This document shows, piece by piece, positions 28,303 through 43,400 of a DNA stretch of 64,000 bases. Both the position numbers and the translations under genes were made by a program. Below the pieces are notes generated by a model. It saw nothing but the letters and a program-made list of their open reading frames with translations, was not told where the DNA came from and made no database searches. This stretch comes from Panopea generosa (lineage: Eukaryota; Mollusca; Bivalvia; Adapedonta; Hiatellidae), in contig CM055907.1 of assembly GCA_029582155.1 (NCBI GenBank), positions 9,287,503 through 9,351,502 of the forward strand, read 5' to 3'. Every line of letters starts with the position of its first letter. Positions within the stretch are counted from its first letter, which is position 1.

Positions 28303-28450
28303 ATGGCGTCCACAGCAGGCAGCACGGCCGTAGATACTACAGTTTCAGGGCCTCAGAATTCAAATGTCGCACAAAGATTTTCGGACTTTTGTACGTTTTT
28401 GTACAACTCAGAAGATGGAACTGTTTTGGGCCGCTCAGGAAAGAACTGGG
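28303..28450 (+). CDS. ATP1B: ATP1B coding exon 1 (cytoplasmic tail)
   Basis: 49 codons plus one base: MASTAGSTAV to RSGKNW. The FLYNSEDGTVLGRSGKNW motif is the conserved membrane-proximal cytoplasmic motif of the family. The donor GGG|GTTTGT is weak at +3 and +4. Confidence 0.93.
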
Positions 28451-31400
28451 GTTTGTATTTTATCTGTATTCGTAAAAATTAATTTAACCTTTCGCCGGTC
28501 GATTTTCGAGCCACGCTTGGGTTCACGAATTTTAGATAGTTTAGTAAAGAATTCAGAAATTAATGACTATTTACACATAGAAGGTTTTATTATTACATAT
28601 AATGAATCGTAGAAAGGAAGATATATATTTGTATATAATTATTACTTGCGTTAAATTGTAAGACAATTTGCCAAACTGCTGAAACAAGTCTGAATATTTT
28701 TTAATGAGCTGAAAATGCGCTAACATGTTCTTTTTCGTCATATTTTATTAAAATCATTTTTTTTATTTTGCATATCTTATTTCATGTATTTCTGTTTCAC
28801 TGAATGAACTGGGTAGTTTCATATCATTAGTCAATGGGCGAAAAAAACAATGGAAAATTGTCATTTCACCTGGTAGTGATGATAGGTCACCTTGAATGTT
28901 GAAGTCGGGAGATTTTGCCTTGGGCTATTTATGAAATATACTGTATACTATGCTAAAGAGCTTCATAGTATGATGTGACATTTTTGATGCATATTAAATA
29001 TTCTGTACATCTTAACAGCAGAAGACATTTTTATATTTTTGGCACATAGCAATATTTAATGTGGTGTATATTTAGTTTGTTGTCTATTTAAATATTGCCT
29101 CTTGCACTCAATATTTCATGATTTTCTTATTTCATTGAATGTAAAACCCTTGCCTTTTGTGTAGTGTATTATTTTATTGAGATTTCTGTGGACTGTACTC
29201 TTACTTATCAAAAACTCAATTAGACACTACTGCCAGGTTTTACACCTTTTCTAAAGATACCAGATGTATTTTCCTTTTAAATTTCTAATTTTTTTGGTTA
29301 GTAGTGGTACCAACGAGCTTGTATTCTATGTGAAATTGACAATGATTGTGTTTTGTATTGTCCTTTAAAATTGCCTGCATACCATAAATGCGCAATCAGA
29401 TTACAGGTACTAGTTAAAAGGAGTGATATTTGGCAGAAGAAATTTTATGTTGATATGCTTAAGGACATATTGCAAATGGTCATAAAACCATACCATGAAG
29501 GCAAATAATATTGACCGATTGTTTACTGTAAGTGTAGGACAGTATATTTTTTTAATAAGCAAGTGTTTTAAATCCTTGATTATAACATAAATGCCTGTAC
29601 CTCTGACAGGTATTATTTCTTCATAATGTGCACATGTATCAATTTGGGCTGAAAAAAAATCAATGCAAAATATTTCACATAACCTGGAAAATATTAAGCA
29701 TATTGATTTCGTTTTGTAAACATTTGAAGGAACAAGTTTAAGATTTATGAGTAGGTCAGGTTATTAAAATGTCTACATTTTGTGCATATTTTTTCACCCT
29801 TAATGTCTCCCTGGTTGTGTTCTGTTGACAGACAGATCTGCACCATTCTATTGTGCAGTGGAACATTTCTATTTAATAGCTGTTGTGTTTATTTTGTTTT
29901 AAAATGTGTTCTGCATTCTTTCTATTCATAACCTCTTGATATGAGATCAACTTTTTTTATAGAATCATTTTACAGGTTATTTTCATTTTTTTGTTTACAG
30001 TATGTTGTCATTTCATAACCAAATTTGTTTCCATTCCTCAGCATAAACTTTGTTAAACTGTCTCATTGGTAATTCATAAAAAAACACCTGAAGGAAACAA
30101 ACATCAATAATAACCTATTTTGAGCATAATGATATAAATCTTTAAACCTTCTATGACATATATGTGTGTAACAAATCAATAATGTGATCAGATGACAAAA
30201 GATATATTTCAAAGGTTTTCACCCTCAGGTTATGCTTCTCATTGTGTTTGTTTGACCCCCTCAGGTCAAGTTTCAGAGATAACCATTGTTATACCTGACA
30301 CAGACAGCTCTATTATCTTTGCTGCATAAAGGTAGATACCTGCATAAAAGTCTATGCTGTTAGTGCATTGCAGATAAGTTGGTACTAATAAGATAGAAAC
30401 CAATTCTGTAATCCTTAAAATCACACTGTTTATGTATTAAGGATCTGATGATAAACTTGTTGTTCTTACAAAAATGTTCATGTAAATGGATTTAACAGAA
30501 ACACTTCTCAGGTGTCAGTCCATTTAAATGCATTACTATTGTGTGGCATTAAGTATTTAGGTTTAGTCATGTCATCATAATGGTATTTATATGATTTCCC
30601 CCCTTTGTGATGTCTCTAAATTAACAAAGACTATTCAGTGTCACAAAGAGTTTTGCAGTTGTAAAGAGGGTATTTAGCATTTAATTCTTAAGTCTCAATA
30701 GTTAATCATAGCACACTGACATATACATTAGTTTCAACAAATGAAGCAACTGGCATCAAATTTTTCTTTCATTACTAAAAGGGTAATACCTTACCAAACC
30801 AGTACCACTTTTAACGTACTGTTGTTTTTTTTAATGTAAAAAAATTGTTTCAAAGGATTGCAGAATAATCAAGGAATGGCATCAATCCATTGTTGAAGTT
30901 GATTACTTTAAAAACAGTTACACTGTGCTTTAACCCTTTGCTCCATAATACCGCAAAAAACCGCACCTATCCAGTGCGCCTCAATACCGCAAAAGACCGC
31001 ATATATCCAGTGCGCCTCAATACCGCAAATCCCCGCAGTTATCCACTGCTCCATGATACCGCATTTCCCCGCAGTGTGTTTTTAAACTCAAAATTATTGC
31101 ATATTAACGCTCAAAACAAATGTCCGACCTTTCTTTTTGTAAACATTAATTCTACAGGAAGTGGATCCCCAAAAAAAACCATGTGGTTACTATTAATAAT
31201 TACGCAATAAATAGCGTCCAATGAAACGAGGGCATTCCCATAGATCACGCGCGAAAGTTGTATGCGAGATCTGGAACAATCTAGTTGAAACAAGGTCATA
31301 TTTCTAAAAATAACCGTGTTTTTACTTTATGCATAGCTAATCAAAATAAAAAAATCGGCATCTTTGAAGATTTGGTTTGTTTTGACAGCTGATAGCTGTC

Positions 31401-34400
31401 GTCGGTTGGGAGAATTTGAATGTGGTATATGACACGTGGCCAGTGATATACCGAGTTGCAAATTCGATAATAAACCTTTGATTGTTATCTCAATAAAACT
31501 AAAATTAAAAAGTGTCCCGCTGAGAACAGAGGATCAAGTTGATTATACCAGGAGAATGAAAACAATCGGCCAGTTCGTTTTAGAACATCAAAAAAATTTC
31601 ATTGCGACCGTGTTTTGTAATTTTTTTTTATCAAAATATTCAAGATTTTCGGCGTCTTTTAGAAAGCGACTTGGACGAGTGTGATTTTTCTGACTTTGAT
31701 ATTGATTCATCTGATGATAGCTCTCTCTCTTTGGAGACGAGGATCAGACTCGTGAATGGATGAGCAATTATTCTGATTTGAGGGTGTGTTTTATGAAGCT
31801 TTTTATAAGTAACGATTTATCAATTTTTGTCAATAAATAACTGGTTCAAACAGGCAAAATAAACGCGTTACAAATTGTCCGCTATTTGTTTATTCTCACT
31901 TTCTACTGGAATGCAGTAGAAACAAAATAAATAACAGAATAAATAAAACTTTTAGACTAATCAGTTGGAAATAAAGATGGTATGACAAGTAAAGATGGTC
32001 TTTACAAGTTTGAACAATACAAAAAGTAAATTGTAAGTGGCGAGGTCAGGGGTGGTGGGGTAAATTTTTTTTTTTTTTTTTTTTTTAAATCTGGACTCGG
32101 CAGCTGTAAATTTAGTAGTGGAGTGGATGGATTTATGGGGGTGGTTGGTTGGAAACATGTTTTCAAATTTATTTTTTATAAACAAAGTTTTAAAACTCTG
32201 GATTCTGCATAATGTAAATAAGTCGGGTGGGGGTATAAGGCTAGAAAAATACTTTTCCAATATAAATCAGGAAAGGGGTGGTAATAATAATTAAAAAAAT
32301 GAATGGGGGGGGGGGGGGGGGACCAGTAACTGGATTCTGTATAATGTAAATGAGTTGTTATGAATGTTAATTTAATTATTAAGTTGTACACTGTTTATTT
32401 ACATGAATTAGTCATAGATATATATGGTATATTACCATAAATAAATATATTTTTGCAATTTTTTTTTCTTACTTCACAAACCTATATTTTGTTACACAAC
32501 TGTCCTATATTTAAAAAAATTACATCACCAGAAAGAGAAATTAATTCTCCAAAAACTTTACATTTACACCATAACTATAAAATCAGTATTTCACACTGTA
32601 AAAAGGAGTTAATTAACAGAGGTGTCAAACTTGAACATTTTTCCAATAAGCTGCATGGAGATAGTGCATGCAATCTTATCAGTTACCTATTGGGTATTGA
32701 TTATCAGATACTGGTCAACTGTATTAACCTGTGATAGCTGATAAGGTAAAACCTATATGGAGCAAAGGGTTAATTATTTTGCTGTAAATCTAATTTTCTT
32801 ACCCCGGCAATGGTCAGGTCTCGATTGTGCACTGTAATTGTAGCGAGATGATTCATTGATTAACAAACATTCTTTTATAACTATGTAAATGTGTCGCTAA
32901 TCCATATTGAGTCACTTAATGGATTTTAGCATTTTAATCCTTCTATCCTAAATTATTTTGAGCAGGGTTTTCCATGTTCCTCTTATTTGGTGTTTTGTCA
33001 CACTTATATTGTAATCAGATGTCCCAGAAAAAAATTACAATGTGTCTATAAAACCTGATTGAACAGGGAAAGCTTGAGCCCCAATTTCCAACTTTATTTT
33101 CTAGTTTGAAAAATAGAAATATGAGAAATGTTAAATCTTTGCAATAAGCTTAACAAAAACAATTTAATGATAACAACAAGATGTTAAGAAATCTTTATTC
33201 AATAATATCGACTTTATCACACAGTCATTATTATAGATTTTAATACATTGTTTGGAGAAAAGGTAAAGATCATTGCTATAACCAATTGTGATTTTCTATA
33301 AGAGTAAATACTTTTTATTCAACACTGAGATAGTATTTAGTTTCTTAAATGTGAGAGTTTTCATGGGAATTTACATTTGGGTAATTTAATTTATGTTTCA
33401 ATAAAAAGTGTTATAGCCTATTTGCAACTTTCTCATATCATTATAATGACAATACGCTTTTATGAAAATAGATAGAAATCTATTGGGCGTTTAAGATATC
33501 GCTATTGAAGACTTCCCAATGAGATTATAATGTAACTGCTTGACCTATTTAAATGTGCTGGGTTGTTGGGGTTGGTATTGAGTATGATGGTAAGATTAAT
33601 ATAAAAATCACTCCTTCACCACCTTTCACATTCACATACCTGTCTTTGTGTTTAAGTTTAAGTACCTTTGTTTGACTTTTACAGCTTGTGTAAGGTCAGG
33701 TCTGTATTTGGGGGATTTATCTGACCAGATGGTCATTTTGAATCCCTAGGTAGCCGTCGGCTGTTGATATAGCTTTTTAAATAAGCATCCATACAGATAT
33801 GTCAGTTGTTCGAATTAGTGAGCTGGCTGATGAACAATGTAATTTAGGGGATGATTTATACAATGCCCTGCACTCAGTCTCCGTGTTTCAAGCCTTTTCT
33901 TACATTTTGAATTATATAATTAGATTGTTTAACAACAGATATCTAGTGTATAATTAGGGATGTATAGTCCGTGGCTAACTGAATTCCAAAAATTAATATT
34001 AAGTTTATTTTCGTAATTTTTATCATTAAATCATACTTTTTAGCTCGCCAGGACAAATGTCCAGGACAGCGTTTGCCATGATCCTGGTGTCATCTGAAAA
34101 CACCTAGGTTAAACTTTTGCATTTAGTTGCGTTTCAGTTTTGTTGTTTGCCTCCAATCTCAACCTTTGCATGGGTGGTTTTATCCCATAGGCGAGCTTTG
34201 TTGTCTTCTGATAACTCTTGTTTCTTCAGCTTCATCACGTAAACTGTGTTAATTTTCCCTATATCTTGCTCAGATTGTTGTATTTCGATAAAATCATAGA
34301 TAGAGCCTGGCTTTAAGTTTGGAAAACTTTTGTATTCCAGTAAAAATGTCATGGGTTTTTGAGTCCGACTATACCTATTTTTGCAGTCTGTTCACCCTTA

Positions 34401-37400
34401 ATAATATTAACATTGAAAGTTGTCATCTATAGAATGTTGGAGTAAACATTCTCAGTGTGCTGGTCATTTAATCATCTATAAAGTATGATAACCTGGTGAG
34501 ACTAACGATTCTGTAGCTGATTTAGCCTTTCAAAGGTTGCTACACTAAATTATTGATAAGAAACTAAATTGTTTACTTTTGTATTGATTATGTAACAGTT
34601 GTAGAGTAAGCACACTCACAGGCAATGCATACATACACAGTTGTAGGTATTTTTCTTAAACAAAAAGTTCAGATTATATATATCATTTCATTATTATTAA
34701 ACATGTATGTTACCTTGATGCTCCTGGGGATGGATTATGAACATAAGGTAGTTGGGAAATTGAGTTGTAAGTGAAATGCTGCATTCTTGGTACACATGTT
34801 TACCATAAAGCATTGTGACAGTAACATGCTCTGTGATACAACACAAAGTTTCCAGCCTGGAATGTTTTTGTCTGTATTACAGCCAGATGTTATTGTTTTC
34901 CTCCACTGCCATTTCAAACCTGTCTTTATCCAATACACGGTTCTGAAGATTTAGTAACAGTAATTCAAGTTGCAGTTTGTAACTAACATTCAATAATATC
35001 TGAATAAACTTTGCTTTAAACAATATTTTATACTCATCTACTAGCATTTAGTATTTTGGGTCCCAGTTGTGTTTGAACTATTTTCATTGTTCCATCATTT
35101 GGGTATTTTTGTAGTGGGAGCAGGGATAGTGTCGAAGACGTCAGAATTATGGAAAGTTCACAAACATATAAGTTAACATTACTTTATTGAATGAAACAAG
35201 TAGATGTTATATCTTTGTCATGGGTTTTATTTTAGTCCCAAAATCTGCATAGAGGAACACAAGTTGTATAAACTAGCATATTTTCATTTTTTAGCAGCTA
35301 TTTCCTAATTTTTGTAGAAACAATATATAAAGAGCCAGCTATAAATACCATTGAAATGTTTGGTACTCCATTTGGTTCAGTCACTTGACCTCTCACCACT
35401 AAGGTTGTAGGATCGAGTCCTGCTCCCTCCATACACTTTATGTGGGAAAGTGTGCCAGTTGCTAATGATGGAGGTTCTGTTCAGATTCATTCTTGCGGTT
35501 TTTCTCCTACAAAAAAAAACGACAGGATATGCCAACTGAAATGTGTTGAAAAATTATATCTGATACAAGCAAAACTAAACAAAACATTGCTAAAACATGC
35601 AATATACAAGGTTGCAATGATTTGAATGGTTGGTTTTTGAAAATGATGAGACAATGTACGCAAGTTGTCAGACAGCATGTGCAGAGTGATGATGGTATGA
35701 TGATTGCTTTTCTTACGTTGATTAATATCCTAGTAATCAATCAATACTGGATTAATTAATGGGTTCATAGATATGTTCCACTACCATGCAGCTGTGGAGT
35801 AATCAAGCACATCGCTCACAAGTATGTTCTGAAGTATCAGACACATATTGGATTCTGATGGAAGCAGTCTTGCTTTTGTTAACTAGAATGGTTTGATTAT
35901 ATGTTCATTTTCATCACTAGGCCAGAAACTACCTGTGATAGGTTATCCGATCAACCCTACAATTGAGTCACGACCCTAGCTGTTTTGTTCTGTATATTAA
36001 AAAAAAATATGTTGAAGTAGGAATCTGTTATGTGTCAAGATCATATTAGTATTGTTCTTCATTGATTTCCTATCATATTTCTTATTTTGATACAATAGAA
36101 AAACAAGCAAAAATCAATTTGCATATGATAATTCATTTTTATTACATTTTCAACGGGAAATGAAAATTAAAAGATGAAAAAGCTTGTCTGCCTGCCCTAT
36201 TTTTTGGGGGGGGGGGGGGGGGGGGGGTTGTCAAGCAACCCTAAACACAGTTGTTGTTTTTTCGGTCTAAACACTATTTTTCCCTATTAAAGGGACCGTC
36301 TCCCTCCTTCGAAACAACAAAAAAAAACTTAAAAATGATGGCTCCAACTTCTTCAGTGGAATTTAGGAATTGAAAGCTAGATATTAAAGCCCAAAAGTTT
36401 GTACTACCTTTGGGCTTTTAGAACAGGCATTGTGTCCGAATCATGAATATTTCCAACAATCAAGCTTTATATCTGTTTTTTTTTTACTGTGGTTAAACCA
36501 CATTTAATGACGAACAATGGTTTTCTGTTTGTTGGTTCAGAATTTACGATGGAAATTGTCATAAAATTAGTCTTACTAAAAAAAATACAACTTAGTACAG
36601 CCATCTACTGTCATTGACTGATAGGTGGTCAAATTGACTTACTAGTGGCTGATTTTATCTGCATAATTGTATCAATCTGTGTAGTGACCAGTTAGTAATA
36701 AAAAGTCCAGACTTGCCCCGAGTAGCCTCTGTAAGTGTGACATTCAGGTCAACCAAAAATGAAGTGCATAAAGGTATTGGGAGTAATGCATGACCATTCA
36801 CCATTTCTCTGTTATTTTGTACAATTTTTAGAATAGTATGGAGAGAGTTTTAACAATGTTTCTAAAAACAAAACAAAAAATAATTGAAATCTTAGAACAA
36901 ATAACACAACAGCATGCCTTCCTACCTACCCTCCTGCCTGTAACACTTTCATAAAAACATATCATCGGGCTTATTAAATATAAATGCCACTGAGCGGGTT
37001 TGCCAACGAGTCACAAAGAACTTGAAAATTGATAGTAGACCATACTTGGCAGGCTATTGATTTACATGGCAGTCTAGAGTGGAAGTTGCTATATCGGTCC
37101 ACATAACTCGCAAAAAATGTAAAAATAACTCAACAACCATGCCTATTATTACCTCGCCATGATATATAGAATAAATGTGAAATTTACAGCTACTTCATCT
37201 GTACTTGAATTCATTTTGAGTGGTATTATTCCTGAATTTTAATTTATAGTTATTCTGAACGACAAACAAAATAGCCCAAGTCAAGATGTAGTTTCTGATA
37301 AATATATACAGAGGTCATGCAAGGAGAAAGTGAAAACAAAATGAACATTGCTGAGGCAACATGTTCTGAACAGACTTAAGTACATTATTAATTAGATGGG

Positions 37401-40400
37401 AGGGAAATGGTTTGCTTTAACGACTTGCAATCTGTCTGAACAGCTGAGTGACTGTACATAATTTATTCATACATTATATATACATGCATCCCTTTTCATG
37501 TTGATAACATATGCTGATACAGGAGTACTTTGGCAATTTAATTTAAACCGTCATAAATATATATCAAGGTCATATGTATATTTTAAAAAACATAATGTAC
37601 AACTTTCTTTATTTGAAATATGGGTACCACAGTGGTTGTCAAGTGGTAAAGCATCCATTTGGCATGTGAAATTTCATGGGTTTGATAACTGCTTCTTAAG
37701 GTTTCATATGTGGAGCAAGTGGTTTCCTAAAGAATCAATAAATTACCTGCAACTGAGCGTTCTCTTCCAATTAAAACTGGCGCATCTATATTGATGTTGT
37801 ATGGTGTTTAATGTAGCTTTCAAAAAATGGTCAGTTTCTAAGCGCTGCCAAAGTGGAATATTATGTAGCATATGCACATGGTGTGAAACCCAACCCAGTC
37901 ACATTATAAATAAACTGGATTGACTAGGCCTAGAACTATCCTCTAAATGCCGAGTCCCAAGCCAGGACGCTTCAATACAATTTTTCAAATATTAAGTATG
38001 ACTTTGCTGGGGATCGACTCATGACCTTCCATACAGGAGGCAGACCCTCTATCCTAGACCCCACTGATCTGATGCATCTTACGATGTGTTGAACATACCA
38101 TTGAAATTGTATTTATAATATTAATTCTTTACTTCTGTCCATTTCAGCACAATTGGGTCTGTTCTTCACCATCTACTACATATGTCTGTCTGGATTCTTC
38201 GCTGGTATGTTGGCGGTGTTCTACCACACACTTGACTGGAATGTACCAAGACTAACTGGTTCAGATACTTTGCTCAAACAGAATCCAGGTAAGATAAACT
38301 CATATCATGATCCAGGCTCCTCCACAGGCACCCGAGCGCTTGACTATCAGAAATGGTATTCCCCAGCGCTTGAATTCCTAACAAAATTTTGCCAAAGCTT
38401 ACTTTCCTCTAAATCATTATTTTTCTTTGCATATCTTTTCTCATTTTAATGTCTAAAATGAAACGTACTAAATCTGATATGTAATGCATTTCAATGAGTG
38501 CCTTACACAGCACTTGAACATGTGTTGAAGGTGTCTAGCACTCTTACTCTAGCGCTTTTATTCCTTCCTGTAGAGAAACCTATTGTCACCACCCACATAC
38601 ACATTAGTAACCTGGTGACCAGACTGCATAGACCTGCAGGGTTCGACATTAACTTTTTTCCCCCACTAGACCACCGGGCGAGTAACACGATAAAACTACC
38701 AGACCTGACCAAACTTCACTAGCCCAGACCAATATTGTAACTATGACTCCAGACATAGTACTGAAAGTTGGTCACAATCAGATCTTCTCATAAGTTTTCT
38801 TTGTTTCAGTTCTGCCTTTTGTATTTTTGTCATTATCATCCTGTGAAGCCAAAATTGAATAGACATGAAGGTGTTGTTCGTCTTTAATATCAACAAATCA
38901 TAAATTGGTCTTCTAATGTCTTAAATATAGAAGCGGAAAAAACTGAAGCCGATCGTACCCGGAAGAGTCAGCCACTTAATATATTGCGTCATTAGAACAG
39001 GTTAAATATGCTGCTTAGTTTGTTTGGGCCGCTTAGTAATTCTATGTTATGTGATTTCATGTTCACCGTGGTAATGCTTCAAAAAACCGATAATCAATGA
39101 TATTAATGCTCGGAAGGTGCATTTTAATTGATTCAATGATAAACATTGTCAGCTCAGGTTTTGGTGCTTTTTAACTGATTTCTAAATTTTAATTTAACAC
39201 GACCAGACAGGCTACCTATGCTCCAATAGAGCACGACCGGATCAAGTATTTACTAGACTTTGTCGATGGGACGTGGGTTAATGTCGAACCCTGACCTGGA
39301 ACTTTTCATTCCAGCTGTGGAAGATATAATTGTCACTATTTTCTTGAATGAAATCTATTTGAATTTTGATTGGAGCCAATTATATTGGAAACTGTTATCT
39401 TAGGCCATTATAAATTACTTCAGCCTACTTTAACATCCCCGCAAGCCCCCAAAGTTTCATGCCATGCTGACCTTTTTATTAAAAAAAATAATAATGTAAA
39501 TAAAATCCTCCCCTCTCCACCTTTTTAAGAAAATTTGGATGATAATCTAGCAATTCATTGATAATGCCCTAAACTAGACATATTATTTACTACTAAACAT
39601 CTTGGATATCATTGTCCCTAGACAAAGTATTATTAACTATGAAACATTTATGGTAAAAAAACATTTTGATAGAGTTTTATGCTTGTGCTAAAAGGAGAAA
39701 CCTACAATGAGGTTATTTTATTACCAGTTACCCTATTTATAGTTTCCGGTTTGAAATCATGCTCCGTTTAAATGATTTAGATAGTTTATACCTGGCTAAG
39801 CATAAATTATAAACGTATCAAAAGTCTCACTGATATATGTTGTGATCATGGTGTCATTGCTGCTCGAGAAACCTGTTTTAGGGTCAAATAAAATAAATGC
39901 TACTGTATGTGGTATTTATTGTCCAGCATTTATAAAGTGGCAGTGACAATAAGTTGGGCAACTGTGAATTTGAAGAAACATGTCTTTCTGACACAGGATA
40001 ATTGACCGGCTTGTATGCACAAGAAGATTTCTGTTACACTAAGTGTATGTTGAAAGATAACACTTTCTTGAGCTGGCTAGCTACGTCTGTACCACTGAAT
40101 GGCATTCAGGGGACTGAATTGGAGCAGGTTAGCTCAGTGCCACATCAATCCAGGATTGCAGGTCCCTGCCAGTCTCTGTAATGATTGATATACAACATTG
40201 TATCTCATTGTTGTTCGTCGCTATATAGTGGTAAATTGCCATGATTGGTGTACTTTGGTTAACCTTTAAGGATCACATGAAAGAATGGTTAGGTTAACTG
40301 ATTGGCTGTTAGCCCATGATGGCATGACATGAAGCTAAATATTCATACAAACAATCCAGGAGACATTCATTTGAATCCCCACTCAGCTACAGTCTGTAAT

Positions 40401-43400
40401 GATTGACCATGAACTTTGTCTGCAGTCATGAATCTCCCACATGTGAAAATGTTGAGAAGTGTCTGTTAATTGCACAGAAACTTATTACCTGCCAATCAAG
40501 TTGAAGATTGATGGCCATCGTAAGTAACTGAAATACTGTTGAGAAAAGATGAAAACCCCATACAAACAACTGTTTTTTTTTTCGATTGCAGGTTTGGCTT
40601 TCAGACCCGTTCCAGATGTGACGACAACGTTGATCCGGTTCAACAAGGCCAGAGCGTCCACATACACCCCATATGTTGATCATTTAGAAGGATATTTACA
40701 ATGTAAGTTTTTTTTCTTTATATCATAGTTCATTGAATTTGCGTTAGTTATAGGTTTTTTTGAACATGCTGTGGTTTTTGTTTTATGATCAGGGTATTTT
40801 ATAGTTAAACCAATTTGTTTTCTACTCACTGACAAGCAGCATATCAGCTCCTTTCTATTATAAATACATTATATTAATATATTATTCGTAATTCCTCGAG
40901 AGTTCACGAGGGTGACTCTTGGCGAGTATGTCTACCTAGACTGATGGCATATATGTGCATCTGAAGCCTTGATATTCCCAGATTTATAACCCTAGATTTT
41001 CTTAAATGAGGAGTATTACTTCCTCAAATGATAACACAGCGAGCAAGGAATTTCTGTGGATATTTAATTTAAGCCTTATCAGTGTATTTCATATACAATT
41101 GAACAGCTGAACAGCAAACCATCCTTTAAAAAAGTGTTTGTTATGCTCCAACACAGTATTTATTATGTGAGGAGGTCATTTTGAACTAAAAATGGTCTGA
41201 ATTCATGAGGTAAAAACATACAACAACATCGATATTTCGAAGTAAAAATATTTGTGTAACTGCAATTTGAGTGGGTAGGTAGGAGCACAGCAAACAAACA
41301 AATGCAGCTTCATTTACCATCATGTTTACTCTGACATTGACATTGTTATGAAGTAAGACAGATGTGTAATGTACACCTGTCACTGATGTGTTTTTCTATG
41401 TGATAATGGAACATTAAGTGCAGCTCAGTGGCAAAATCTCAAATCTTTACCGTTGGAACAATTCAAAGTTATAGTCATGGACATATTATGTATAATTGAA
41501 AAAAAAAATGTTCAGATTAAGGTTACAAATGATTATGATCCCCACTCCCATCATCAGAATAAGACACTTGTGGGTATCCAATATGATTGCAAATCACTCT
41601 TCAATGATGGCCATACATTAGTAAAGTTGTGGAATGGGGAAACCCTTTAGTGAAGTCGTGGACCGGGGAAACCCTTTAGTGAAGTCGTGGAATGGTGAAA
41701 CCCTTTAGTCAAGTTGTGAAACAGGGAAACCATTTAGTCAAGTCGTGGAACGGGGAAACCCTTTAGTCAAGTCGTGGAACGCGGAAACCCTTTAGTCAAG
41801 TCATGGAACGCGGAAACCCTTTAGTCAAGTCGTGGAACGGGGAAACCCTTTAGTCAAGTTGTGGAATGGGGAAACCTTTGATCATGCAAGTTGGGTGATT
41901 ATGTGACACATTTACTACAAGTAAAATATTTATCAAGAGTATTAATCGCCCCATTGGTGCAATAAGGTACCAAGTGTATATGAAATAAGAAGGCACTTTT
42001 TTGCACTAATGGGGTGATTTGATATGAAGGCTATTTGGTTACTATGTTTGACTGTTGATAATGTGAAGTAGGTGTTTTCTTACCAGCTATAGCAGTCAGT
42101 GCCAGTCGCACAGAACGTAACGGGGTCAAATAGTTTTATATGCAGCGAATCATCTCCTATTTCTTTGTATTATACATCATTGTGGGACTGACCTTTTTGT
42201 TACCTTTTCAAACTTCTCTACATTGGATTAATAACAAAAGTTGCTGGAGCATGACATGCATAGTGTGTCATCATGTAGCGTCGTTGAAAAATTAAGTTAC
42301 AATGTACTTATTTGTCATGGTTAGATACAATATATATCCAGTTTTTAGGTATTATTTGTGACACTGTTAAACAGTGCTGTAAGGTTTGAGAATAATCAAT
42401 TTTTTTGAATATATATTTTGATAACGTGCGTAATAGTCATTGGTGATGTTTTTCTGTGTTGAGAAGTATCTTTCTTGTTGGAGCTGTATAACTTTTTTGT
42501 GTTGGTCCTTTCTTAAACCTCAATCTATAATTCAGAATTGTAAATTTGTGCTTTTTCAGACTATGAGAACAAGTACCAACAGACGGAGACTGGCAGCCTT
42601 GTGGACTGTAACTCAGTGACACACATGAGAGATCAGGAAAGTTGGAATAAAGCATGCAGATTTGACATCACATTTGAGCTGGGAGCAGACTGCGTCAAAC
42701 AACAGTCATATGGCTATGAAGATGGACAACCTTGTGTTTTGCTTAAACTCAACAGGGTAGGTTTTAGTGAGCAAACATAGCCAACTGTGGGAAATAAAAA
42801 CAAATTTGTAATTTTTATATTAAGTGATTTACTATGTAAGCAGGCATATTCGGTGATATTTGGAAAGAGAAAGTGCCATATTCATACCAAAAATTAGAGG
42901 TGGGTGCTACGAGAGAAAAATGTACTGCAATATGCAGCAGTTTTTTAGTGAATACCACAGTATACCCATGTCATTTTTTACAGCCAAAATGTCTCTAAAT
43001 ATCAATTTGTTGTGAACAATTTTCTCATTTGTCTGCAATATTGATTACACTTGATTAGGGGATGGTATCACGTGACGATTTATTTTCAATAATAACATAA
43101 ATACCAAGTAAAAATCATCTGAATGCGTTACTTTTACAATTAGGACAACTAAAAAATGAAACTTTTGATAGTAAAAGAACGCAAATACATGACAACTTTT
43201 TACTTCGGTTATTTCTGTTAACTACATAATAACACTGTGCAGCTTAAAACCGCAGTATCATGCAGCTCTACTAAAAATTTATTGGACTTCTTTTACAGCT
43301 AATATAGTTTAACATAAGGTATCAGAGAAATGAAATGTATTAATTCACTGAACTAATATTTCTTTCTTTTATTTTATGTTCTCTTTAATCTACATTGACT

